Part shown: in pieces, positions 35,937-44,785 of the stretch
Layout of the letters: each line of letters opens with the position of its first letter
Position numbering within the stretch: the stretch's first letter is position 1
NCBI GenBank assembly: GCA_965200535.1
Contig: CBDAUF010000001.1
Span: 620,001-684,000 of the forward strand
Direction of reading: 5' to 3'
Origin: MPNO01 sp965200535
GTDB lineage: Bacteria; Pseudomonadota; Alphaproteobacteria; MPNO01
Length of the DNA stretch: 64,000 bases
The notes under the pieces: model-generated
Seen by the model: only the letters and a program-made list of their open reading frames with translations
Told to the model about the DNA's origin: nothing
Database searches by the model: none
Program-made: the position numbers and the translations under genes

Positions 35937-37145
35937 TCAGGCCGGCGCGGCTGCCGTTCTTGCCACCGGCTTGTCGTCGATCGGCCAGTGGATCAGGGCG
36001 GCGGCGATACCGAGCGCGATGGCGAGCCACCAGGCGGCGTCGTAGCTGCCGGTGCGGTCGTAGAACACGCCGCCCAGCCAGACGCCGCAGAAGCTGCCGA
36101 GCTGGTGGCCGAGGAAGACGATCGAGAACAGCGTTCCCATGTAGCGCGGCCCGAAGATCTGGGCGACGATCCCGCTGGTCAGCGGCACGGTGGAGAGCCA
36201 GAGAAGGCCCAGCACGGCGCTGAAAACCAGCACCGACGTCTCGGTGACCGGGAACTGGATGAAGGCGAGGAACAGCCCGGCGCGGAGCAGGTAGAGCACG
36301 CTCAGCAGATACTTCTTGCGGAACCGCCCGCCGAGCCAGCCGGCGCCCAGCGTGCCCGCCAGGTTGAACAGACCGACGGTGGCGAGCGCCCAGGCCGCGA
36401 GCCACGCCGCCTGCCCGGTATCCGACAGGAAACCCGGCAGGTGGGTGCCGATGAACTGCACCTGGAACCCGCAGACGAAGAAGCCGGTCACCAACAGCCA
36501 GTAGCCGCGATGCCCGCCGGCCTCGGCCAGGGCGTCGCCGAGGCTCTGCGGCGCAGGCTTGGCCAGCGTTTCCGCCGATCCGGCGCGGAGCGCCAGACTC
36601 ATCGGCACCGTCAGCGCGATGATGAGCGACAGGACGACGATCCCGTCGGACCAGCCGAACCCCGAAATCAGACCCTGGCTTACCGGGGCGAAGACGAACT
36701 GACCGGCCGAGCCGCCCGCCGTCGTGATGCCGAGCCACAGGCTGCGCTGCCGTTCCGGCGCGACCCGCCCGATCAGCGCAAGCGGCAGGGTGAAGCCGAT
36801 TCCCGACGCGCCGATCCCGACCAGCAGCCCGGCGCTGACGGTCATCATTTCCGGGGTGCCGGAGATCGAGATCATGTAGACGCCGAAGGCGTAGAACGCG
36901 GCCGAGGCCGTCATCACGCGGATCGGCCCCCACCGGTCGCCGAGCGCCGCGACGAACGGGGCGGCGAGGCCCATGACGATATTCTGGATCGCGATGGCGA
37001 GCGAGAACTCGGTCCGGCCCCAGCCGAGATCGGCGCTGATCGGCACCAGGAACAGGCCGAAATTCTGGCGCGAACCGTTGGCGATCAACAGGATCGCCAC
37101 GGTCCCGAAGAGGACGAACAGCGGTGTGCGCCAGAATGCCGTCAT
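35937..37145 (-). CDS. MFS transporter
   Basis: 402 residues from ATG 37145 with twelve hydrophobic segments. MFS features include the LGDRWGPIRVM loop near residue 68 and the middle loop after helix six. The start (GSRQNFGLFLVPISADLGWGRTEFSLAIA) resembles monocarboxylate/oxalate-formate antiporter-type carriers. It lies between the antiporter cluster (5 bases downstream of its last gene) and coxG (117 bases upstream of it), so it could import a carboxylate for the local molybdenum hydroxylase. This is inference from position only. Confidence 0.87.
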   Translation of the reverse strand: MTAFWRTPLFVLFGTVAILLIANGSRQNFGLFLVPISADLGWGRTEFSLAIAIQNIVMGLAAPFVAALGDRWGPIRVMTASAAFYAFGVYMISISGTPEMMTVSAGLLVGIGASGIGFTLPLALIGRVAPERQRSLWLGITTAGGSAGQFVFAPVSQGLISGFGWSDGIVVLSLIIALTVPMSLALRAGSAETLAKPAPQSLGDALAEAGGHRGYWLLVTGFFVCGFQVQFIGTHLPGFLSDTGQAAWLAAWALATVGLFNLAGTLGAGWLGGRFRKKYLLSVLYLLRAGLFLAFIQFPVTETSVLVFSAVLGLLWLSTVPLTSGIVAQIFGPRYMGTLFSIVFLGHQLGSFCGVWLGGVFYDRTGSYDAAWWLAIALGIAAALIHWPIDDKPVARTAAAPA

Positions 37146-37150
37146 GCCGG

Positions 37151-38842
37151 TCAGAGATAGTAGATCAGAAGGAAGCCGCCCAGCAGGACGGCGACCCAGA
37201 GCGTGGTCGAACCGAGCGGCCAGGTCCGGGCGAGCGAGCCCTCGGGCCCGGCGAGGCCGACCGCCGCGGCGACCGCGAACCGGAGCCCGCCCCGGAGCGC
37301 CGCGAGAAAGCCCTGCCAGACCGACCACAGCGGGGGCCAGAGCCGCGCGATCAGCCCGGGCAGGGCCTTGCGGTAGATCCAGTCGAAATCGAGGTTGGTC
37401 GATCTCAGTTGCAGCGGATAGATGCGGTAGCGGATCAGCACCGCGAACGCGAGCGCCGAGAACATCAGGAGCTGCAGTTGGCCGATCACATGGGTCGGGG
37501 TGTAGGGCGCGTAGTCCTCCGGGTAGGGCAGGATCGAATAGAGCGCCGGCGACCACACCCCGATGGCGATGCACAGGAACGCCGCGACCCCCATGGCGAC
37601 CAGCATGTTGAGGGGGGCTTCCTTGCACCGTTTGCCGGAATCGTGCGCGAAGAAGGCGAAATAGGGGATCTTGATCCCCGAATAGTGGAAAACGCAGGCA
37701 GAGGCGAACATCAGGATCATCCAGACGACGACGTAGCCTTCGTAGGCCACCGCGGACAGCGTCAGCGACTTGACGATGAAGCCCGAGAACAGCGGGAAGG
37801 CGGAGATCGACGCCGCGCCGACGATGCAGAAGACGGTGGTCAGCGGCATCGACTTGTAAAGCCCGCCCAGTTCCGAACCCTTGATCGTCCCCGCCCGGTG
37901 GAGCACCGCCCCCATCGACATGAACAGGAGCGCCTTGTAGAGCACGTGGGCGCAGGCGTGCCCGGCCGCCCCGTTGAGGGCGAGCGGCGTACCGATGCCC
38001 ACCCCGACGACCATGAATCCCAGTTGGTTGTTCAGGCTGTAGGCGAGCACGCGGCGGAGGTCGTTCTCGATCACCGCGTAGAAGATGGGAAACGCCGTCA
38101 TCGCCGCGCCGACATAGATCAGCATCTCGGTCCCCGGGAAACCGCGGGCGAGGGCGTAGACGGCGGCCTTGGTGGTGAACGCGCTGAGGAAGACGGTGCC
38201 GGTTACGGTCGCTTCCGGATAGGCGTCCTGCAGCCAGTTGTGCAGGAAAGGAAAGGCGCACTTGATGCCGAAGGCGAGCAGGATCAGCCAGGCCGCGAGG
38301 CTGCCGAGCGTCATGCGGTCGAAGGCGATCGACCCGGTCTGCTGCACCTGCAGGATCGCCCCCGAGAGCAGCAGCAGGCCCGAGGTGATCTGGATGATCA
38401 GGTAGCGCATGCCCGACCGGTAGGCGGTCTCCCCGCCGCGCGTCCAGATCAGGAAGACCGAGGCGATCGCCATCGCTTCCCAGTAGACGAAGAGCGTCAC
38501 CAGGTCGCCGGCGAAGACCGCGCCGATCCCGCTGCCGGCGTAGATCATTCCGGCCATGTGCTGGACGGTGTCGCGCACGTGCAGCGCATAGATGGCGGCC
38601 AGGATTGCGGCGATGTGGAAGACGTAGCCGAATATCAGGCTCAGCCGGTCGACGCGCACCGGCTCGAACGCGGCGCCGAAGAAGGTGAAGGCGAAATAGT
38701 TGCCGGGTTCGAGGACGATCAGCGCCCCCAGCCCCGCGGCGGGCGCGATCACCGTCCACGCGCGCCTCGCCGCGTCCGGCAGGAACGGGATCGCGAGCGC
38801 GGCGGCGATCAGCAGGAGGCCGGGCGGCAGGCTAGCGATCAT
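37151..38842 (-). CDS. Proton-conducting antiporter-like subunit (MrpD/NuoN-type), third copy
   Basis: 563 residues with about 14 membrane spans and a longer C-terminal extension. The ion-path residues common to Mrp antiporters and complex I are kept: E122 in LVTLFVYWEAMA, K194 in FGIKCAFPFLHNWLQDAYPEA, and a lysine in VLYKALLF. It is the most divergent of three D-type subunits. It overlaps the upstream 95-residue membrane protein gene by 11 bases and is followed 5 bases later by the MFS gene. Confidence 0.88.
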   Translation of the reverse strand: MIASLPPGLLLIAAALAIPFLPDAARRAWTVIAPAAGLGALIVLEPGNYFAFTFFGAAFEPVRVDRLSLIFGYVFHIAAILAAIYALHVRDTVQHMAGMIYAGSGIGAVFAGDLVTLFVYWEAMAIASVFLIWTRGGETAYRSGMRYLIIQITSGLLLLSGAILQVQQTGSIAFDRMTLGSLAAWLILLAFGIKCAFPFLHNWLQDAYPEATVTGTVFLSAFTTKAAVYALARGFPGTEMLIYVGAAMTAFPIFYAVIENDLRRVLAYSLNNQLGFMVVGVGIGTPLALNGAAGHACAHVLYKALLFMSMGAVLHRAGTIKGSELGGLYKSMPLTTVFCIVGAASISAFPLFSGFIVKSLTLSAVAYEGYVVVWMILMFASACVFHYSGIKIPYFAFFAHDSGKRCKEAPLNMLVAMGVAAFLCIAIGVWSPALYSILPYPEDYAPYTPTHVIGQLQLLMFSALAFAVLIRYRIYPLQLRSTNLDFDWIYRKALPGLIARLWPPLWSVWQGFLAALRGGLRFAVAAAVGLAGPEGSLARTWPLGSTTLWVAVLLGGFLLIYYL

Positions 38843-39119
38843 AGTAATCCTCGCCCCGCTTCAGGAGCTTCCGCAGCCCCCTTGCCGCGAGCACCATGAA
38901 GACGCAGCAGACGAGCCCGTACCAGCCGTAGAACCCGAACAGGTACTCCATCTCGAACTTGGCGTGCTTGACGTAGAAGAAATCGAGCAGGACGAGAACC
39001 GCGCAGACGATCGCGACCGCCCACAACACCTTGGCGACGCTGCCCGGCCGGTCGAGCCAGTAGATCCTTTCGCCCGCGGTCCGGGGGCGTCGGGTTTCAG
39101 CCACAGGAGTCTCGGCCAT
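38832..39119 (-). CDS. Small membrane protein of the antiporter cluster
   Basis: 95 residues. A hydrophilic start (TRRPRTAGERIYWLDRPGSVAKVL) leads into two membrane helices (VLWAVAIVCAVLVLLDFFYV and YGLVCCVFMVLAARGL) and a short charged tail. I do not recognise it by name. Small two-helix proteins of this kind lie between D-type subunits in related alphaproteobacterial Mrp-like clusters, so a structural subunit is plausible. It is 10 bases downstream of the second D-type gene. Confidence 0.75.
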   Translation of the reverse strand: MAETPVAETRRPRTAGERIYWLDRPGSVAKVLWAVAIVCAVLVLLDFFYVKHAKFEMEYLFGFYGWYGLVCCVFMVLAARGLRKLLKRGEDYYDR

Positions 39120-39129
39120 CGGTCGGGCC

Positions 39130-40656
39130 TCAGCGTTGGGCGATGGGGGCGAGGAATGCCGCGATGTCGTCGGCGGCGAAGAACAGGACCAGACAGCCGA
39201 CCGCGGTCAGGCAAAGCGGCGCGACGCAGAACAGCGGCGCCTCGCGGATGCCCCTTCCCTCGTCGTGCCCGTCGCCGTGCGCCGGCGCGGCGGCGGCTCC
39301 GGCCGACTGCGGCACCGGCTCCGGTTCCGTCTTGCCGCCGAACGACATGAACCCGCGCGCGGCGACCGGGATCAGATAGGCGACGTTGAGCAGCGAACTG
39401 ATCATCAGCACGGCGACGAAGATCAGTTGTTCGGCGTCGGTCGCGCCGAGCCCGAGATACCACTTGCTCCAGGCCCCGCCGAGCGGCGGCAGGCCGGTGA
39501 CGCTGAGGGCGCCGATGGCGAAGGCCGCGAAGGTGAACGGCATCCGGCGGCCGAGCCCGGCCATCTGGCTGATCTCGGTCTTGTGGGTGGCCACCATGAT
39601 CGCGCCGGCGCAGAAGAAGAGGGTGATCTTGCCGAACGCATGCATCGCGATGTGCATCGCTCCGCCGACCACGCTCCACGCGCTCGCCAGCGCCGCGCCG
39701 AGGACGACGTAGCTGAGCTGGCTCACCGTCGAGTAGGCGAGCCGCGCCTTCAGGTTGTCCTTGGTCAGCGCGACCACCGAGGCGATCACGATGGTCGCAC
39801 CGGCGACATACATCAGCCATGTGCTGGCCCCGGTCTCGCGCAGATAATCGACGCCGAAGATGTAGATGGTCACCTTGAGCACCGTGAACACGCCCGCCTT
39901 GACCACGGCGACCGCGTGGAGGAGCGCGCTGACCGGGGTCGGCGCCACCATCGCCGCCGGCAGCCAGCGGTGGATCGGCATCAGCGCAGCCTTGCCGATT
40001 CCGTACATGTAGAGGAACAGGAGCATGATCAGCGCCCAGCCCTCCACCTTGCCGGCGAGGATGCCGCCCGGGGTGAAGTCGAGCGTGCCGGCGGCGCCGT
40101 AGGTCCAGACGATGCCGACCAGCTGCAGGCCGATCGAGGTGGTGAGCAGGATGCCGAGATAGGTCCGCCCCGCGCGCATCGATTCCGGCGACTGGTGGTG
40201 GGTGACCAGCGGGTAGGTCGATAGCGTCAGCACCTCGTAGGCGATGAACAGGGTCAGCATGTTGCCGGACAGGGCGACCGCGATCGCCGCCGAGATCGCG
40301 ATGGCGAAGCAGATGTAGAACCGGGTCTGGTTTTCCTCGTGATGGCCGCGCATGTAGCCGATGGCGTAGAACGAGGTGACGATCCACAGGAACGAGGCGA
40401 TCAGCGCGAACATCATGCCGAGCGGCTCGACGACGAAACGGAGGCCGAGCCCCGGCACGAAGTCGAAGAGGAAGAGTTCGGGCCGCCCGCCCGCCTCGAC
40501 GGCCGGGAAGATGCGGTAGACCGCGATGAAGGTGACCACGGCAGCGGCGATCATCGCCCCGTCGCGCAGGTTCGGCCGGCGGTGCAGCAGCCAGATCGCC
40601 GCCGCGCCGGCCAACGGGCCGGCGAGCGCGACCGCCATGGCCGCCGCGACGCTCAC
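39130..40656 (-). CDS. Antiporter subunit D-like (MrpD/NuoM-type), second copy
   Basis: 508 residues from GTG 40656, overlapping the stop of the first D gene (GTGA). About 14 membrane spans. The proton-channel residues E141 (MLTLFIAYEVLTL) and K222 (YGIGKAALMPIHRWLPAAMVAPTPVSALLHA) are kept. The MPIHRWLP loop is the proton-conducting antiporter hallmark. The C-terminal region has a His/Asp/Glu-rich cytoplasmic stretch (HGDGHDEGRG). It is distinct in sequence from the first D-type subunit. Confidence 0.9.
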   Translation of the reverse strand: MSVAAAMAVALAGPLAGAAAIWLLHRRPNLRDGAMIAAAVVTFIAVYRIFPAVEAGGRPELFLFDFVPGLGLRFVVEPLGMMFALIASFLWIVTSFYAIGYMRGHHEENQTRFYICFAIAISAAIAVALSGNMLTLFIAYEVLTLSTYPLVTHHQSPESMRAGRTYLGILLTTSIGLQLVGIVWTYGAAGTLDFTPGGILAGKVEGWALIMLLFLYMYGIGKAALMPIHRWLPAAMVAPTPVSALLHAVAVVKAGVFTVLKVTIYIFGVDYLRETGASTWLMYVAGATIVIASVVALTKDNLKARLAYSTVSQLSYVVLGAALASAWSVVGGAMHIAMHAFGKITLFFCAGAIMVATHKTEISQMAGLGRRMPFTFAAFAIGALSVTGLPPLGGAWSKWYLGLGATDAEQLIFVAVLMISSLLNVAYLIPVAARGFMSFGGKTEPEPVPQSAGAAAAPAHGDGHDEGRGIREAPLFCVAPLCLTAVGCLVLFFAADDIAAFLAPIAQR

Positions 40657-42131
40657 GGCCCGACCCCCATCAGGGCGCGCGCGGCATGCTCGGCGACCCC
40701 GGTCGGCAGCGAGGTCTCGATCCCGAAATAGACGTTGAAGCCGACCAGCACCCAGGTCGGGGCGAGGAGAGCGAGCGGCGCCTCCTCCGCGGGCCCGGCG
40801 CCGGCCGGCGGGTCGCGGAAATAGGCCGCCTCGACAACCCGCCAGATATAGATTACCGCGAGCAGCGAACTGATGACGATCAGCGCCGCGATCAACGGCA
40901 TGTCGGCGGCGAGAGCGGCCAGGATCAAATACCACTTCGAGATGAACCCGGCGGTGAGCGGGATCCCGATCAGGCTGAGCCCGCCGGCGGTGAAGGCGGC
41001 CATGGTCCACGGCATGCGCTTGCCCATGCCGGCGAGAGCCTCGATCCGGAAGGAGGCCTGGCGGTAGGCGATGCAGCCGACGGCGAGGAACAGCGCGCCC
41101 TTGATGACGGCGTGGTTGAACAGGTGGATGAGGGCGGCCGAGAGCCCGTCGACCGTGACCAGGCTGACGCCGAGGACCATGTATCCGATCTGGGCCACGC
41201 TCGAATAGGCGAGCATGCGCTTCACGCTGTCCTGGAATATCGCCACCGTGGAGGCGACGAACATCGCCAGCACAGCGAGAACCATGAGGGGCGCCGCAGT
41301 CGGCAGAATCTCGAAGGAAAACTTCACGCCGAAGACGGTGAACAGGAAGCGGATCAGGACGTAGAGCGCGACCTTGGTCGCCGTGGCCGCGAGGAAGGCG
41401 CTGACCGAGGACGGCGCGTAGGTGTAGGCCTTGGGCAGCCAGAAATGCAGCGGAAACAGGGCGACCTTGATCGCTGCGCCGATGATCAGGAAGGCGAAAC
41501 CGGCGACCACCGCGCGGTTGTATCCGGTCTGCGGCAGGCGCTCGGCGATGTCGTTCATGTTGAGGGTGCCGGTCGCCCCGTAGAGGAGCCCGATCCCGAT
41601 GACGATGAAGGTCGCGCCGATGGTGCCGACGAGCAGGTACTGGTAGGCCGCCGTGAGCGCCCGGCGGTGCGGGCCGAGGCTGATCAGGATGCAGGAAGCG
41701 AGCGAGGATATCTCGAGGAAAACGAACAGGTTGAAGGCATCGCCCGTGATGGCGACGCCGAGCAGCCCCGTCAGGCACAGCAGAAACGCACAGTAGAACA
41801 GGTAGGCCTTCTCGCGCACCATCTCGAGCAGCAGGCTGCGCGAGGTAAAGGGAAGGACGATGGCGCCGATCCCGCTGACGATCAGAAGCACGAACGCGTT
41901 GAGCGAGTCGACCCGGTATTCGATCCCGAACGGCGCCGCCCAGCCGCCGAGCTCGTAGCTGATCGTCCCGACCTCCAGCACCCGGTCGAGCAGCAGGCAG
42001 GAAATCGCGAACGCCGCCCACGTGGTCGCCAGCGCGAGCAGGAACGCGAGATCGCGTCCGCGCACGAGGATGCAGGCGGGCGCCGCCAGCAGCGTGACGA
42101 CAACCTGGAGCGCGGGCAGGTGTGCGGTCAT
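40653..42131 (-). CDS. mrpD: Mrp-type Na+(K+)/H+ antiporter subunit D
   Basis: 492 residues, about 14 membrane spans, closest of the three paralogues to canonical MrpD. The conserved glutamate E140 (AFNLFVFLEISSLAS) and lysine K222 (IIGAAIKVALFPLHFWLPKAYTYAPS) are both present, as is a lysine in NHAVIKGALF. It carries proton translocation in the hetero-oligomeric antiporter. Start ATG 42131 overlaps the stop of mrpC (ATGA). Confidence 0.93.
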   Translation of the reverse strand: MTAHLPALQVVVTLLAAPACILVRGRDLAFLLALATTWAAFAISCLLLDRVLEVGTISYELGGWAAPFGIEYRVDSLNAFVLLIVSGIGAIVLPFTSRSLLLEMVREKAYLFYCAFLLCLTGLLGVAITGDAFNLFVFLEISSLASCILISLGPHRRALTAAYQYLLVGTIGATFIVIGIGLLYGATGTLNMNDIAERLPQTGYNRAVVAGFAFLIIGAAIKVALFPLHFWLPKAYTYAPSSVSAFLAATATKVALYVLIRFLFTVFGVKFSFEILPTAAPLMVLAVLAMFVASTVAIFQDSVKRMLAYSSVAQIGYMVLGVSLVTVDGLSAALIHLFNHAVIKGALFLAVGCIAYRQASFRIEALAGMGKRMPWTMAAFTAGGLSLIGIPLTAGFISKWYLILAALAADMPLIAALIVISSLLAVIYIWRVVEAAYFRDPPAGAGPAEEAPLALLAPTWVLVGFNVYFGIETSLPTGVAEHAARALMGVGP

Positions 42132-42487
42132 ACCGCCGGCCCGTCCTGGTCGCCGATCTCGTCCTCCTCGATGGTGCCGTAGGCTTCGCGGATGCGGACG
42201 ACGAGCGCGAGGCCGAGCGCCAGCGTCGCCACGCCGACCACGATCGCGGTCAGGATGAGGACGTGCGGGAGGGGATTGGAGTAGATCTCGATGCCCTCGG
42301 CGACGATCGGCGCGGTCCCGTCGCGGACCTTGCCGAGGGTGATGTAGAGGACGAAGACCGAGGCCTGGAACACGGTAAGCCCGACCAGCTTTTTGACCAG
42401 GTTGCCGTGCTCGACGACGATATAGAGCCCCGCCATCATCAGGAAGACGACGATCCAGTAGTTGTAGAGGCCGACGAAATCGACCAA
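42128..42487 (-). CDS. mrpC: Mrp antiporter subunit C (NuoK-like)
   Basis: 119 residues with three membrane helices, homologous to NuoK of complex I. The helix-one region MMAGLYIVVEHGNLVKKLVGLTVFQASVFVL carries the family's conserved glutamate. The start is probably TTG 42487, immediately after the mrpB stop; no in-frame ATG or GTG fits better without losing the first helix. The C-terminus is acidic (TIEEDEIGDQDGP). Confidence 0.9.
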   Translation of the reverse strand: MVDFVGLYNYWIVVFLMMAGLYIVVEHGNLVKKLVGLTVFQASVFVLYITLGKVRDGTAPIVAEGIEIYSNPLPHVLILTAIVVGVATLALGLALVVRIREAYGTIEEDEIGDQDGPAV

Positions 42488-42488
42488 C

Positions 42489-42905
42489 TCAGCCGCCCCG
42501 TCCGGCGAAGTAGTAGAAGATCGAGACCATCACCGAGGCGACGGTGAGGCCGACACCGAACTCGATCAGCAGGATGCCGAGATGCTGGCCCTTCACCGGG
42601 TCGTAGGAGAGGACGCCGTAGTCGAGATAATTGCCGCCGAGAAGGAGACCGGCGACGCCGACGCCGGCGAAGAGCAGGACGCCGATGGCGAAGCCCGCGC
42701 GCAGGAAATCCGATGAGAGCACCCCGCGCAGCGCGTCGAGGCCGAAGATCAGCCCGTAGAGGATGAACCCGGCGCCGAAGATGACGCCCGCCTGGAACCC
42801 GCCGCCGGGCCCGAAGTCGCCGTGGAACTGCACATAGAGCGCGAACAGCAGGATGAAAGGCATCAGCAGCTTGGTGACGACGCGCAGGACCAGCAGATCC
42901 TTCAT
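42489..42905 (-). CDS. mrpB: Mrp antiporter subunit B (MnhB domain)
   Basis: 138 residues from ATG 42905 with four membrane helices. The segment LLMPFILLFALYVQFHGDFGPGGGFQAGVIFGAGFIL is the MnhB signature (N-H-x-P-G-G-G-F-like). The ATG overlaps the stop of the upstream MrpA-C-terminal-like gene (ATGA). Confidence 0.93.
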   Translation of the reverse strand: MKDLLVLRVVTKLLMPFILLFALYVQFHGDFGPGGGFQAGVIFGAGFILYGLIFGLDALRGVLSSDFLRAGFAIGVLLFAGVGVAGLLLGGNYLDYGVLSYDPVKGQHLGILLIEFGVGLTVASVMVSIFYYFAGRGG

Positions 42906-43447
42906 GTCTCGTCCTCGCGCCGCGCCATGCGCCACCGGCCGAGCAGCACCACCACGCCGATGCCGGCGGTGAAGATCACCACCACCTCGCCCAGCGTGTC
43001 GTAGCCGCGATAGCTCGCCAGCACCGCCGTCACCACGTTGGGAACGCCGGTCTTGGCGGGACCCGCTTCGAGATATTCGGGGATCACATGGTGGTTGGCC
43101 GGCGCCGTCGGGTCGCCGTAGCGCGGCATGTCGAGGGTGCCGTAGATCAGCACGGCGCCGGTCACCGCGACCACCGCGAGCGAGATCCAAGCGTTGTGGA
43201 CCGGCTTCTTCTCCTCGCTGGTGGTGAGCGCCAGCGTTCCGAGAAAGAGCACCGTCGAGATGCCGGCGCCGACCGCGGCTTCGGTGAAGGCCACGTCCAC
43301 CGCATCCAGGATCACGAAGATGGTCGCCGCGAGCAGGCTGTAGATGCCGGCCAGCATGACCACCACGAACAGGTTGCGGGCGCGCACGATGCCGATCACC
43401 GCGACCACCATGAACAGGAGGATGACGATGTTGACCGCCTCGTTCAC
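42902..43447 (-). CDS. MrpA C-terminal-type subunit (DUF4040 + MbhE-like)
   Basis: 181 residues from GTG 43447. The N-terminal half is DUF4040 (VVVMLAGIYSLLAATIFVILDAVDVAFTEAAVGAGISTVLFL). The C-terminal half carries the NVVTAVLASYRGYDTLGEVVVIFTAGIGV motif. In typical Mrp operons both are the tail of the long MrpA protein; here they stand alone as one small gene, as in the MbhD/MbhE subunits of archaeal membrane-bound hydrogenase. It is coupled to mrpG (GTGA overlap) and to mrpB. Confidence 0.9.
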   Translation of the reverse strand: MNEAVNIVILLFMVVAVIGIVRARNLFVVVMLAGIYSLLAATIFVILDAVDVAFTEAAVGAGISTVLFLGTLALTTSEEKKPVHNAWISLAVVAVTGAVLIYGTLDMPRYGDPTAPANHHVIPEYLEAGPAKTGVPNVVTAVLASYRGYDTLGEVVVIFTAGIGVVVLLGRWRMARREDET

Positions 43448-43788
43448 CGCCCCGGCTCCCCGCCCGGGGCATCGCCCCGGAGGTCGTGGTCGAGCTGCGG
43501 CGCCTCGTCGCTTTCGTAGGCCGTGTGGATCAGGGCGAACGTCGCCGTCGGGCTGGTGAAGAAGATGAAGACGAGGATCAGGATCAGCTTCACGGTGACC
43601 AGGGCGCCGCCGCCCTGGAGCATCAGCCCGACCAGGATCAGCGCCGCGCCGCCGGTGTCGGTGACGCCCGCCGCGTGGCTCCGGGTATATACGTCGGGGA
43701 AGCGCACGATGCCGATGCCGCCGATCACCGCAAGCGCCCCGCCCGCGGCGAGCAGCACCCAGCTTGCGATGTCGAGCACCAGCGCCAT
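43444..43788 (-). CDS. mrpG: Mrp antiporter subunit G
   Basis: 114 residues from ATG 43788, with three membrane helices. The first helices and the loop GGIGIVRFPDVYTRSHAAGVTDTGGAALI are the MnhG/PhaG signature. The tail is acidic (YESDEAPQLDHDL). It shares one base with the stop of mrpF (TGATG). Confidence 0.93.
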   Translation of the reverse strand: MALVLDIASWVLLAAGGALAVIGGIGIVRFPDVYTRSHAAGVTDTGGAALILVGLMLQGGGALVTVKLILILVFIFFTSPTATFALIHTAYESDEAPQLDHDLRGDAPGGEPGR

Positions 43789-44090
43789 CAGCCGCGGTTC
43801 CCGCCGCCCGGCGCATCGCCGCCCGCCGGGCCGGTGCCGCCGAGGTCGCCGTACTTGAAGAACTTGAGCACCGCGATGGTGCCGATGAAGTTGATCAGCG
43901 CGTAGGCGAGCGCGATGTCCAGGAACTCCGGCCGGCCGAACAGGAAGCCGACAACGGCGAGGATCAGCACCGTCTTGGTGCCGAAGGTGTTGACCGAAAG
44001 GATCCGGTCGCAAAGCGTCGGACCCATCAGGGCGCGGGCGAGCGCCAGCGCCATGGCTCCGACCAGCCCGACGGTGGCTGCGGTGAACAT
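43788..44090 (-). CDS. mrpF: Mrp antiporter subunit F
   Basis: 100 residues from ATG 44090, which shares one base with the mrpE stop (TGATG). Three membrane helices and the family motif ARALMGPTLCDRILSVNTFGTKTVLIL, containing the invariant G-P-x-x-x-D-R. The C-terminus is Gly-rich and hydrophilic. Confidence 0.93.
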   Translation of the reverse strand: MFTAATVGLVGAMALALARALMGPTLCDRILSVNTFGTKTVLILAVVGFLFGRPEFLDIALAYALINFIGTIAVLKFFKYGDLGGTGPAGGDAPGGGNRG

Positions 44091-44566
44091 CAACCGCCGC
44101 CCGCGAGCCGACTGACCCGACGGTCCATCTCGCCGCCGGCGAGTTCGTCGGCACCGTCGCGCGACAGGGCGTGGACGAGGATTTCGCCGTTGCCCACATC
44201 GACCGAGACGGTTCCCGGCGTCAGCGTGATCGAATTGGCGAAGATCGCCCGGCCGAGATCGGTCGCCTGGGTGGAGCGGACACGGAGCATGGTCGGGCTG
44301 ATCGATTTGCCGGGAGTGAGAATGCGCCGCGCCACATCGGCATTGGCCTTGGCGATCTCTACGACGAGCCAGGGCAGGTAGGCCGTGCCGCGCCAGGTCA
44401 GGTGGACCGGGTGCCCCTCATGGTCGATCACGTCCATCCGGTGGGTGATGCCGACCACCAGCGCGCAGGAGGCGAGCCCGAGCCCGATGAGCAATGGCGT
44501 GTAGTGGCCGGAAAGCAGGAGCCAGAGGCCGAACAGCACACAGCCCAGTGAAAATGCGTGAACCAC
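44090..44566 (-). CDS. mrpE: Mrp antiporter subunit E
   Basis: 158 residues from GTG 44566; a longer frame to 44629 adds a basic, non-family leader, so I prefer the GTG directly before the first membrane helix (HAFSLGCVLFGLWLLLSGHYTP). The segment YLPWLVVEIAKANADVARRILTPGKSISP and the TLTPGTVSVDV motif near residue 113 are the MnhE signature. It is the first gene of the antiporter cluster. The promoter must lie in the gap up to 44785, shared with the divergent cold-shock gene. Confidence 0.92.
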   Translation of the reverse strand: MVHAFSLGCVLFGLWLLLSGHYTPLLIGLGLASCALVVGITHRMDVIDHEGHPVHLTWRGTAYLPWLVVEIAKANADVARRILTPGKSISPTMLRVRSTQATDLGRAIFANSITLTPGTVSVDVGNGEILVHALSRDGADELAGGEMDRRVSRLAGGG

Positions 44567-44715
44567 TACCGCCCTGTCGCGCCCTTGTCGTTGGCCCTCG
44601 GTCCGGCCGTTCCAGGGCCGGCAGAGCATCGGCGAACCCTAGTCGCCGCCTTCCCGGTTGGCCAGTCCAAAGTTGCCCCGGCCGGTCCTGCGAACATGAG
44701 GCAGATCCGAGAAAA

Positions 44716-44780
44716 GTGTTGGCGCGCGCTTCCGAAATGATGCTAGCTTTGGCAAAATAATAATGTTTAGCGGGAGAAAC
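44716..44780 (+). promoter_or_regulatory. AT-rich leader/promoter region of the cold-shock gene
   Basis: This stretch is much richer in A/T than anything around it (for example GCAAAATAATAATGTTTAG). It directly precedes GCGGGAGA, the probable ribosome site of the cold-shock gene. I cannot fix convincing -35 and -10 boxes. It may hold the transcription start or a structured 5' leader as in other cold-shock mRNAs. Confidence 0.35.
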
Positions 44781-44785
44781 CTGTC

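Noticed and set aside
44494..44760. 88-codon plus-strand frame over the start of mrpE
   Set aside because: It is antisense to mrpE, compositionally biased and has no ribosome site or recognisable domain.
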